A stretch of 64,000 nt of DNA from an uncultured Collinsella sp. (GTDB taxonomy: Bacteria; Actinomycetota; Coriobacteriia; Coriobacteriales; Coriobacteriaceae): the NCBI GenBank assembly GCA_900549745.1, contig URPJ01000001.1:129514-193513 (forward strand), given 5' to 3'. Position 1 is the stretch's first letter. Each line of letters opens with the position of its first letter. Shown here in pieces: positions 20,732 through 28,230 of this stretch. The notes below the pieces were generated by a model. That model saw only the letters and a program-made list of their open reading frames with translations. It did not search any database and was not told where the DNA came from. Both the position numbers and the translations under genes were made by a program.

Positions 20732-22071
20732 TCGACCGCCGCGCCCAGCGCGATAGTTCAATATCAATCTTTCGCATCATTGCCGTTGCCTGCGCCATTT
20801 GCGTGCTGGTGTACTTTATTTTTGCCTTGGTGACCGGTATCGAGCCGATCGCCACGGTGATTGCCTGCGCGCTGCTGTGCATCTTTCTGTGCATCTTTAT
20901 CTTTTTGACGCTCAATCCCGATTCGGTGCGCTCCCAGTACACCGAGGAGACGCTCTCGGTGGCCTCGGCCATGCTCGAGGACATTAAGGGCGGTCTGACG
21001 CAGGAGTCGGCGCGTTTGGTGTGCCGGCGCATTTTGCCCGAGACGCGCGCCATGACGGTGGCCATCACCGACGAGGACAACGTGCTTGCCTGCGCGGGCG
21101 AGTTTGAGGAAAAACTGCTGCCCGATACTCCCATCCACACGCTTGCCACACGCTACGTTATCGAACATGGCATCGTGCAGTCGTTCAACCGTATGGTGGA
21201 TGTCGTGGGCTCGGACGGCTCGCACAACCAAGTCCCCGCCGGCATTATCGCCCCCATCAAGGTGGGCGATCGTACCGTCGGCACGCTCAAGTTCTACTAC
21301 AAGACCCCGCGCGCCGTCGACCGTACCCAGTATGCGCTTGCCTCGGGCTTTGCCGAGATCTTGTCCACGCAGCTCGCCATCCACGAGCTCGAGGTGCAAA
21401 AGGAACTCACGGCGCGCGCCGAGGTGCGTGCGCTGCAGGCGCAGATTAACCCGCACTTCCTGTTCAACACGCTGAACACCATTGCATCGTTTACGCGCAC
21501 CGACCCGCTGCGGGCCCGTGAACTGCTTCGTGAGTTCTCATCGTTCTATCGTGCTACGCTCGACAACTCGGGATCGCTTATTCCGGTCTCGCGCGAGGTC
21601 GCACAGACCAAGCGCTACCTTACCTTTGAGAAGGCCCGCTTTGGCGAGGATCGCGTGCTTGCGACGTTCGATGTGTCCGAGGACGTGGAAGATACGCTGG
21701 TGCCGGCGTTCGTGATCCAGCCGATTGTAGAGAACGCCGTGCGTCATGGTATGGGCGATGACGACGCCCTGAGGATCGACGTGACCGTTCACCAAGACGG
21801 CGAGGATGCAATCTTGATTGCCGTGGCCGATAATGGCGTGGGCATGGATGAGGGTACCGCCGCCAGACTGTTTGACGAGCGCTCTGCCCGTCCCGACGCC
21901 AGCTCTCCCCAGGGTGGCGGCGCCGGTGTGGCCATGCACAATATTTCGGAGCGCATCCATCGCTTTTATGGGCCGCACTCCTATACGCGCGTCGAATCGG
22001 CGCCGGGCAAGGGCACCAAAGTGCTCCTTCATCTTGATTTGTCAGAGAGCATCTTTGACATTCAAGAGTAA
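20728..22071 (+). CDS. LytS/YpdA-type sensor histidine kinase (pair 2)
   Basis: A 447-residue paralogue of the kinase at 14820 with the same plan. It has two N-terminal membrane segments (IFRIIAVACAICVLVYFIF and the next), a GAF-like region (about 70-215), the phospho-His in QINPHFLFNTLN near 252, and ATPase motifs IVENAVRHG and VADNGVGMD. GGAGG lies upstream within the glycosyltransferase end, and the ATG overlaps its stop. The coupling to a glycosyltransferase hints at a cell-envelope signal, which is inference only. Confidence 0.92.
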   Translation: MIDRRAQRDSSISIFRIIAVACAICVLVYFIFALVTGIEPIATVIACALLCIFLCIFIFLTLNPDSVRSQYTEETLSVASAMLEDIKGGLTQESARLVCRRILPETRAMTVAITDEDNVLACAGEFEEKLLPDTPIHTLATRYVIEHGIVQSFNRMVDVVGSDGSHNQVPAGIIAPIKVGDRTVGTLKFYYKTPRAVDRTQYALASGFAEILSTQLAIHELEVQKELTARAEVRALQAQINPHFLFNTLNTIASFTRTDPLRARELLREFSSFYRATLDNSGSLIPVSREVAQTKRYLTFEKARFGEDRVLATFDVSEDVEDTLVPAFVIQPIVENAVRHGMGDDDALRIDVTVHQDGEDAILIAVADNGVGMDEGTAARLFDERSARPDASSPQGGGAGVAMHNISERIHRFYGPHSYTRVESAPGKGTKVLLHLDLSESIFDIQE

Positions 22072-22143
22072 AATAAAAGGCTACGGGCTCAACGTCATGC
22101 GACGGATGCCCGGCGTAGTTAGTTGACGAAAGGTTTTATCCCT

Positions 22144-22860
22144 ATGCTGCGTGCGATGATTGTGGATGATGAGGCGCCGGCTCGCTCGGAGCTTCGCTTC
22201 CTGCTCGAGCAAACGGGCAAGATCGGCACGATCACGGAGGCGTCGAGCGTCCGCTCCGCCATCGAGATGCTTATGGAAAGTCGCGTGGATGTCGTGTTTC
22301 TCGATATCTCGATGCCCGGTGCCTCGGGCCTGCAACTTGCCGAGGCGCTGCATAAGCTCAAAAATCCGCCGGCGATCGTGTTTGTGACTGCGTATAGTGA
22401 CCATGCGGTCGAGGCATTCGACGTGGATGCCGTCGATTATCTGATGAAGCCTGTCGAGGAAGCTCGCTTGGATCGCGCGATCGAGAAGGTCATGCAGCGC
22501 GCCAAGCCGGTCACGGACAGCAAGGTGACCATCGAGCGTATCCCGGTGGAAAAGGGCGGCCGCAAGGTGCTCATTCCCGTGGACGACATTCGCTTTATCA
22601 TGGCCAAGGACGATTACTCCTGCATCTATACCGTCGATGATCGCTTTTTGTCGACGACCTCGCTGGCGCAGTTTGAGGCCAAGCTCTGCGACTTTGGCTT
22701 CTTCCGTGTTCACCGCCGCTATATCGTCAACCTGGCGTGCGTCACGGACGTTGAGACGGTGCCCTCGGGCGCCATCCAGCTGGGCATTACGGGCGTCGAC
22801 GAACGCGTGCCGGTTTCGCGCCGCCGCGTCGTGCCGCTCAAGAAGGCCCTGAGTCTCTAG
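22144..22860 (+). CDS. LytTR-family response regulator (pair 2)
   Basis: A 238-residue regulator similar to the one at 16241. The receiver has IVDDEAPARSEL, VVFLDISMPG with the phospho-Asp near 56, FVTAYSDHA and YLMKPVEE. The LytTR domain has VLIPVDDIRFIMAKDDYS and FFRVHRRYIVNLA. The start at 22144 has AAAGG ten bases upstream. A TTG at 22123 is a weaker alternative. The gene lies about 70 bases after its kinase and ends in a terminator. Confidence 0.93.
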   Translation: MLRAMIVDDEAPARSELRFLLEQTGKIGTITEASSVRSAIEMLMESRVDVVFLDISMPGASGLQLAEALHKLKNPPAIVFVTAYSDHAVEAFDVDAVDYLMKPVEEARLDRAIEKVMQRAKPVTDSKVTIERIPVEKGGRKVLIPVDDIRFIMAKDDYSCIYTVDDRFLSTTSLAQFEAKLCDFGFFRVHRRYIVNLACVTDVETVPSGAIQLGITGVDERVPVSRRRVVPLKKALSL

Positions 22861-22865
22861 CACAC

Positions 22866-22917
22866 TGGCCCCGCAGCCCTGTAGACCCATCGTCTGCGGA
22901 GCCGTGGGGCCTTTTTT
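22866..22917 (+). terminator. Terminator after LytTR pair 2
   Basis: Outer stem ggcccc with ggggcc, inner cgcag with ctgcg, followed by a six-base T-run. Confidence 0.8.
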
Positions 22918-22956
22918 GTATGTATCTGCCGAATCGTTTTTTTCGGAAGGGATCCC

Positions 22957-23424
22957 ATGAACAGTGCAAGCGCCAAGCGTATCGACATCATCTCGGACAC
23001 CCACGGCTATTTATCGCCTGCGCTCTTGGATGAGCTTGAGGGCGCAGACCTGATCATCCACGCCGGTGACCTCACATCCGAGATGGACTACGAGCACCTA
23101 TGCACCATCGCCCCCGTGCGGGCCGTACTGGGTAACAACGATTACTACCGCGACTACGGCCCCGATGTAGACCGTCTTGCGCTCTTTACCTACGAAGGCC
23201 TTAAATTCGCCGTAGCCCACTACCGCGAAGACCTTCCGGTGGGATCCGTAGACGTAGCCATCAACGGCCACACCCACGTAACCAAAGAAGCCCAAGTGGG
23301 CCGTTGCTTAGTCCTCAACCCGGGCAGCGCCAGCTACCCCAGAGGCACCCGAGGCCCCACCATGGCCAGAATGCTCGTCAAAGACGGCAAGATCCTAAGC
23401 ACCAAGTTTATTGACCTAGACTAA
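22957..23424 (+). CDS. YfcE/MJ0936-type metallophosphoesterase
   Basis: A compact 155-residue phosphodiesterase. All metal-binding motifs are present: ISDTHG near 13, IHAGDLTS near 37, LGNNDYY near 58, and the pair AVAHYRED and INGHTHV near 88 and 104. NPGSASYPRG near 124 is typical. Family enzymes hydrolyse phosphodiesters, and natural substrates are mostly unproven. GGAAGGGA precedes the ATG. A bidirectional-looking terminator follows. Confidence 0.92.
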   Translation: MNSASAKRIDIISDTHGYLSPALLDELEGADLIIHAGDLTSEMDYEHLCTIAPVRAVLGNNDYYRDYGPDVDRLALFTYEGLKFAVAHYREDLPVGSVDVAINGHTHVTKEAQVGRCLVLNPGSASYPRGTRGPTMARMLVKDGKILSTKFIDLD

Positions 23425-23433
23425 CCGCAACAA

Positions 23434-23463
23434 AAACGGGGGATGCAGATGCGTCCCCCGTTT
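23434..23463 (+). terminator. Terminator after metallophosphoesterase
   Basis: A symmetric stem, aaacggggga with tcccccgttt, with T-run and A-run on the two sides. It may work on both strands. Confidence 0.8.
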
Positions 23464-23581
23464 CCATTTGAGCCAAAGGCGGAAGTTCAACAAGATCCAT
23501 CAGACCAACCCCGCCGAGGAGCATGCGGGCTAGCCGCGCAGCGGCGCACGCCCGCAAAACTGATTGAACAATGTGACGGCA

Positions 23582-23724
23582 GGGAGGGTCTCCGGGGCTG
23601 AGGGCGGGGGTTAAGTTTGTCGCGAGTTCCGCACGCAAAGGAAAGCACTTAATGTGCTTTCCGTCTTGCGCAGGACTGTAGAGCAGCAAACTTAACCCCC
23701 GCCCTCAGCCCCGGAGACCCTCCC
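23582..23724. repeat. Perfect 38-bp inverted repeat with an inner hairpin
   Basis: Arms 23582-23619 and 23687-23724 are exact reverse complements over 38 bases. The 67-base interior holds a second stem (ggaaagcac with gtgctttcc, 23640-23662). The element lies in a 400-bp gap between the phosphoesterase and tRNA-Asp. No coding potential is seen. The rest of the gap (23464-23581 and 23725-23833) shows only the presumed tRNA promoter area. Confidence 0.85.
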
Positions 23725-23833
23725 GGAGGGACCCAAAAAATTTTTTCAAAAAAGTTGTTGCGCGCCAGACAGACTTCTGTGTATACTAATCCCCGCAGCG
23801 CACGCGAGCGGAAACAAACGCGAACGTCTGCCT

Positions 23834-23911
<78 letters not shown>

Positions 23912-23920
23912 ACGCAATTA

Positions 23921-23948
23921 AAGCCACGTCTTCGGACGTGGCTTTTTG
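23921..23948 (+). terminator. Terminator of tRNA-Asp
   Basis: Stem aagccacgtc with gacgtggctt around a ttcg tetraloop, followed by tttttg. Confidence 0.9.
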
Positions 23949-24065
23949 CGTTTGATGCACTTTGTTTCGATAGAACGATCGCCCCGGTGCATCTTCGCCC
24001 AGAATCCCCGCGCCTTCGGGAACGCAAGTAAAATCTAATAAGTATATCTGTCTGAACAACAGCTT

Positions 24066-24110
24066 TGTTGCGCAACACCTGTTCTACGAGACAGGGGGTT
24101 AGGTTATACT
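24066..24110 (+). promoter_or_regulatory. Candidate promoter/operator upstream of the Rrf2 regulator
   Basis: A palindrome gttgcgcaac (24068-24077) and an inverted repeat cctgt-8-acagg (about 24078-24095) lie just before a good -10 sequence, TATACT, at 24105-24110. Rrf2 proteins often control themselves, so the repeat is a reasonable operator candidate. The spacing to a -35 is unclear. Confidence 0.4.
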
Positions 24111-24270
24111 AAATTGCACTGTGCGCCGCACCTGATGCATTTCGCTCCAAGCGCGGCACTCAGTGGATATCCGATTTACCATTTGGATGTCCTGGCGGTC
24201 ATTTAGCGTCTCGACACAAGCTCGGCCCCGGAGCTCGTTCGAGCTGTTCGTATTCCTTGAAAGGGGAAAA

Positions 24271-24756
24271 ATGGACATATCGAGGAAGACTGATTACGCC
24301 CTTCGTATGCTGGCGATGCTTGCTGAGGATCCGGAGCGTTTGCTTTCTGTTCGCACCGCTGCCGAAGAGGTCAATGTCCCGTATTCGTTTGCCCGCTCGA
24401 TTCAGCACGGTTTGGTCCAGGCCGGTATTGTGGAGAGCCTGCGCGGCGTCCACGGTGGCATGCGTCTCAAGGTCAGTCCGGACGACGTCACTATCCGCCA
24501 GGTCGTCGAGGCCGTTCAGGGCCCCATGGTCATGAACGATTGCACCGCGCCCGATGGCGACTGTGCACGCATGGGTACGTGCTGCTATCATCCCCTGTGG
24601 GCCGGAGCTCAAGCGCTGATGCGCGACTACCTCGATTCCGTTTCACTGGGCGATATCGTCGCTCACCGCCAGTTCCCGGCCGTCGATTCCAAGTTCGCCG
24701 ACCGCGATGCGTTTCCCGAGTACGCCACCTGTACGTGCGCTTGCCGGGAGGAATAG
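24271..24756 (+). CDS. Rrf2-family (IscR-like) transcriptional regulator
   Basis: A 161-residue winged-helix regulator. The N-terminus MDISRKTDYALRMLAMLAE and the wing LRGVHGGMRL are family signatures. The central cysteines C-x5-C-x5-CC (DCTAPDGDCARMGTCC near 90-105) could hold an iron-sulfur cluster, as in IscR/RsrR/NsrR. An extra CTCAC motif lies at the C-terminus. The start at 24271 follows AAAGGGG. It is followed 21 bases later by a MutY-like glycosylase gene. The regulon is not visible, but redox or iron-sulfur sensing is likely. Confidence 0.9.
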   Translation: MDISRKTDYALRMLAMLAEDPERLLSVRTAAEEVNVPYSFARSIQHGLVQAGIVESLRGVHGGMRLKVSPDDVTIRQVVEAVQGPMVMNDCTAPDGDCARMGTCCYHPLWAGAQALMRDYLDSVSLGDIVAHRQFPAVDSKFADRDAFPEYATCTCACREE

Positions 24757-24777
24757 CGCCGCATAAGGAGCATAGCC

Positions 24778-25683
24778 ATGATTCAGGACCCCTTTCGTTC
24801 GATGATTCGTTCGGAAGGGGTCCTGCGTTATCGCGACCTTCCGTGGCGCCGCACGCGCGACCCGTACATTATTTGGCTTTCCGAGGTTATGCTGCAGCAA
24901 ACGCAGGTGCCGCGTGTGGAGACGCGTATGCCCGCGTGGCTCGACCGCTTTCCGACCGTACGGGCGCTTGCTCAGGCCGCTCCTTCCGACGTTTTGGATG
25001 CCTGGCAGGGGATGGGCTACAACCGGCGTGCCCTGGCGCTTCACAGAGCCGCTCAGTGCGTTATGGAAGACTGGGGTGGGGAGTTTCCACGTGAGACTCG
25101 CGACTTGGTCGCCCTGCCTGGTATTGGCCCGGCGACGGCGCAGGGCATCCGGTCGTTTGCGTTCGATCTACCGGGTGTGTATCTGGAGACCAACGTGCGC
25201 ACAGTCTTTCTGCATCATTTCTTTCCCGACGTGCCGGCCGTTCCCGATCGCGAGCTGGTGCCGCTGATTCAGGCCGCCTGTCCGGCGGCTCCCGGCGCGA
25301 CGGCGGATGAGATCGCTCCCTTTGCCGTGCCGCTCGATGATGCCGACACGCCGCGCGCATGGTATTACGCGCTGCTGGATTATGGTGCGTATCTTAAGAA
25401 GACGCTGCCCAATCCGTCCAGGCGCTCGGCGAGCTATAGCCGTCAGTCCAAGTTTGAGGGCTCGCGCCGTCAAAAGCGCGCCCATATTGTGCGCATGCTG
25501 CTGGCTGCGCGCGATGGGCGGCCGGCGGGCATCACACTCGCCGAGGCCGTGGCGGGTGTCAACGAAATGGAGGCGGCGGCAGGCCGCGAGCCGGTCGATC
25601 ACGGTCTTGTCGCAGGCATTTTGGCCGACTTGGAGCGTGAGGGCTTTTGCCGCTCCGAGGGTGACCGCTGGCTAAGCGTGTAG
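24778..25683 (+). CDS. MutY-like HhH-GPD DNA glycosylase lacking the FeS motif
   Basis: A 301-residue protein of the adenine glycosylase/endonuclease III superfamily. SEVMLQQTQVPRVETR near 37-52 keeps the catalytic Glu of MutY and the VMLQQTQV block. LPGIGPATAQGI near 117 is the helix-hairpin-helix. Where MutY has the catalytic Asp (DGNV) this protein reads YLETNVRTV, with Glu in its place. The C-terminal C-x6-C-x2-C-x5-C cluster is absent and replaced by a basic stretch (NPSRRSASYSRQSKF). No NUDIX-like domain is seen. It may act on another lesion or use a different mechanism. Probably co-transcribed with the Rrf2 gene. Confidence 0.82.
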   Translation: MIQDPFRSMIRSEGVLRYRDLPWRRTRDPYIIWLSEVMLQQTQVPRVETRMPAWLDRFPTVRALAQAAPSDVLDAWQGMGYNRRALALHRAAQCVMEDWGGEFPRETRDLVALPGIGPATAQGIRSFAFDLPGVYLETNVRTVFLHHFFPDVPAVPDRELVPLIQAACPAAPGATADEIAPFAVPLDDADTPRAWYYALLDYGAYLKKTLPNPSRRSASYSRQSKFEGSRRQKRAHIVRMLLAARDGRPAGITLAEAVAGVNEMEAAAGREPVDHGLVAGILADLEREGFCRSEGDRWLSV

Positions 25684-25797
25684 CCAACCCGAATCTGAAG
25701 AAGAGGATTGTAAGGTTTAAATTCTCGGCTTGAGGGCATCCTAAAGACAAGGCCGCTCGAAGCCTACGGGCGGCATATGTTGAAGGGAAGTACACCT

Positions 25798-26337
25798 ATG
25801 GATTTTGAGAACTCCCAAACCAAGAAGAACCTCGAGACCGCTTTTGCCGGTGAGTCCCAGGCGCACACCAAGTATCGCTACTACGCATCTAAGGCCAAGA
25901 AGGATGGCTACGTTCAGATCTCGAATATCTTTGCCGAGACCGCAGGCAACGAGTCCGAGCACGCCAAACTGTGGTTTAAGTATCTGCATGACGGCGCCGT
26001 TCCCGACACCCTGGACAACTTGCGTGATGCCGCTGCGGGCGAGAACTACGAGTGGACCACGATGTACGACGAGTTCGCCAAGACCGCCGAGGAGGAGGGC
26101 TTTACCGAGATCGCCGAGAAGTTCCGTGGCGTCGGTGCTGTCGAGAAGGCTCACGAGGAGCGCTACAACAAGCTTGTCGAGCGCATTGAGTCGGGCGAGG
26201 TGTTTGAGCGCGAGGGCGTGAAGGTGTGGAAGTGCCTGAACTGCGGGCACCTGCATGTTGGTGCCGAGGCGCCTGAGGTGTGCCCGGTGTGTAACCACCC
26301 GAAGGCGTACTTTGAGGAGCAGGTGGTGAACTACTAG
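25798..26337 (+). CDS. Rubrerythrin
   Basis: A 179-residue non-haem di-iron peroxidase that protects anaerobes from hydrogen peroxide. The N-terminal ferritin-like domain has the iron ligands in [22 protein letters not shown] and the later [11 protein letters not shown]. The C-terminal rubredoxin knuckles are CLNCGH and [11 protein letters not shown], binding one iron. The start at 25798 follows GAAGGGA. The ATG at 25777 is an in-frame upstream alternative without a site. Reducing partners are not adjacent. Confidence 0.95.
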   Translation: MDFENSQTKKNLETAFAGESQAHTKYRYYASKAKKDGYVQISNIFAETAGNESEHAKLWFKYLHDGAVPDTLDNLRDAAAGENYEWTTMYDEFAKTAEEEGFTEIAEKFRGVGAVEKAHEERYNKLVERIESGEVFEREGVKVWKCLNCGHLHVGAEAPEVCPVCNHPKAYFEEQVVNY

Positions 26338-26350
26338 CGCTTGGCGCTGG

Positions 26351-26524
26351 CGTGAGCTGGGCCGGGAGGGCCGGACTACCTTCCCTCCTCGCTCACGGCT
26401 TCGCAGGGTCGCGTTGAGGGAAGGTAGTCCGGCCCTCCCGGCCCGCTTTGGTTCGTTGCGTGCTCGCTACAGAAAAGCTGATAACTAAGTTTGTGTGCCG
26501 CCCCTATCGGGGCGGCACGTTTTT
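26351..26524. repeat. Structured repeat, family A copy 1 (variable stem, constant loop) with terminator
   Basis: A perfect 29-bp inverted repeat (26359-26387 with 26416-26444) surrounds a loop containing ctcgctcacggcttcgcag. It is followed by gctacagaaaagctgata and a terminator stem gtgccgcccc/ggggcggcac (26495-26518) with a T-run. The loop and the 3' block recur almost unchanged at 27262-27430, but the long stem there has a different sequence. Confidence 0.85.
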
Positions 26525-26616
26525 GTATGGGGACTGGTTGGGACGGCACCGTTCATGGGTGGGGTACACTGGGTGGCGACTTTTAGTTTATCTACTACCT
26601 GATGGGGTGTTTTTGT

Positions 26617-27249
26617 ATGGGTAAGAAGTCTCGGGCTCGGGTTGCTGCGGCGGGAACTCGCAAGGATTCTGGTCGTCGGGTTGCCGAGGGTAAAAAGGCC
26701 GATCGTGCCGAGAAGGACAAGAAAGTCGGCGCGCATGCTCATCCTGAGTGGGCGCCTCATTTGAATTCGGCTAGTGAGGATTTGACTGCCAAGTTGTTTA
26801 CTCTGGTCGAGGTAATTTTGGGCGTGGTGCCCCTTGTGGTTATCGGTTTATTCTTGGCTTCGAAGGACGCCACGAGTGTCGATAAACTCACCGAGGTCTT
26901 TTCGCAGGACCCCTCGATGGTGGTCTCGTTTATTTCTGCGTGCTTGCAGCCGTTTGTGGCGTACATGCTGTATATGGTCTACCGCAAATACTGCGAGGGT
27001 GATGCGGGCTTTGCCGCCGGTAACCTGATCGGTCTTTTGTGCTCCGAGATCCTACTGCTCAATATCCCGGGCGTCATCGGTATGGGCATCTTGCTGTGGC
27101 GTGTTTGGCGCAACGTCGCCCCGCACTTTGAGAGCTGGTTGTTTGAACGCCGTGCAATGGGCGTGCTGGCCGACATCGCCGGGTCGCTCGTGATTCTCGT
27201 CTTGGCATTTATGTGCGCCACCGCCGCCCGAGGCCTTGCGGGTATGTAG
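26617..27249 (+). CDS. Hypothetical membrane protein with charged N-terminus
   Basis: A protein of about 210 residues that I do not recognise. Residues 1-40 are Lys/Arg/Ala-rich and probably cytoplasmic. Four hydrophobic segments follow (near 62-80, 103-122, 135-155 and 185-205). The start at 26617 has a weak G-rich site. An ATG 15 bases earlier is possible. The gene is bracketed by two copies of repeat family A, which may have arrived or duplicated around it. Confidence 0.6.
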   Translation: MGKKSRARVAAAGTRKDSGRRVAEGKKADRAEKDKKVGAHAHPEWAPHLNSASEDLTAKLFTLVEVILGVVPLVVIGLFLASKDATSVDKLTEVFSQDPSMVVSFISACLQPFVAYMLYMVYRKYCEGDAGFAAGNLIGLLCSEILLLNIPGVIGMGILLWRVWRNVAPHFESWLFERRAMGVLADIAGSLVILVLAFMCATAARGLAGM

Positions 27250-27261
27250 TCTGTCCTCACC

Positions 27262-27430
27262 GACCACGGAGCGCAGGGCGGGGAAACCTTTCCCTCTCGC
27301 TCACGGCTCCGCAGGGTCGCGCGAGGCAAAGGTTTCCCCGCCCTGCGCCCCCGGCGTTGAGTCGTCGCATGCTCGTTACAGAAAAGCTGATAATAAGTTT
27401 GTGTGCCGCCCCTTTGGGGCGGCACTTTTT
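27262..27430. repeat. Structured repeat, family A copy 2 with terminator
   Basis: The stem is at about 27271-27291 with 27325-27345 (gcgcagggcggggaaacct and its complement), different from copy 1. The loop is ctcgctcacggctccgcag, nearly identical to copy 1. The same gttacagaaaagctgata block follows, then the same gtgccgcccc/ggggcggcac terminator with ttttt. The remainder of the gap to 27683 shows no gene. Confidence 0.85.
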
Positions 27431-27683
27431 GTGTGGGGTCCCTGTCTTCACAATTTCCGTCAAGCTTTTGGTTAGATTTTGGTCAGTTGGCGTAAGGGTG
27501 GAAGGCCAAAAGATTGCTGACGAAAAAAGCTCAGAGAAAGTGCTGGTAGGGGAGTTGTTGAGCTTTTCGACAGCTTTTGAGCAAAAGAAACTTTGTGGCT
27601 ATTGCCGGCGATTGCGTTGTCGCGGTCATGGCGGTGCGGGATGCTGGTCGTAAGCGTCGAATGCTCCGATTTTGGAGGCCAGC

Positions 27684-28106
27684 ATGGATCTGTTTCTTGA
27701 GACTCCGCAGCAACAAGCTGAGCGCATGCTGCGTCAGCAGCAACGACTCATGGAGATGCAAATGCAGGGGGCGGCAGCCCAGCCCCCTGCGCAAAATGCC
27801 ACGCCTGTGGTTTCGCCTGCGGGCGAATCGGCACCAGAGGCCTATTCCGTACAGCAAGATTCATATGCGCAGGAGCTCGCGTTCGACAAGCGTCGTGCGC
27901 GTCGTCGCCGCGTGGGCCAGCGCCTGCGCACATTGGCGATGATCGTGCTCATCCCGCTGGGGCTTGCGGTCATCTTTCTGGCGTCGTATGCCCTCACGTG
28001 CATCCTCAACGGCGCATCGCCCAACGAGGTGCTCCAACATCTAGCGGCCCTGGGCCAGCGCCTAGGCGACGTCATAACAACCATCCGCACCGGCTGGGAG
28101 AGCTAG
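27684..28106 (+). CDS. Small hypothetical protein with one membrane segment
   Basis: A 140-residue protein of unknown function. Residues 1-40 are Gln/Met-rich and likely helical (QQQAERMLRQQQRLMEMQMQ). An arginine cluster (RRARRRRVGQR near 75) precedes a single hydrophobic helix near 88-110, suggesting an inside-positive anchor. A short amphipathic C-terminus follows. GGAGG lies seven bases before the ATG. It is followed 125 bases later by rmuC. The ORF is supported by position, ribosome site and codon use only. Confidence 0.55.
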   Translation: MDLFLETPQQQAERMLRQQQRLMEMQMQGAAAQPPAQNATPVVSPAGESAPEAYSVQQDSYAQELAFDKRRARRRRVGQRLRTLAMIVLIPLGLAVIFLASYALTCILNGASPNEVLQHLAALGQRLGDVITTIRTGWES

Positions 28107-28230
28107 CGTTTTAGCGTTCGCGGCTCTAAGAGAAATTTGTCTGCAAGGCAGTGAGTGATCCGTGTGTGTGGCGGGGTAAGATTGATCGCGGTTTTGATTG
28201 GTGCTCGATTGGGTTTGTTGGGCGGAGTTT

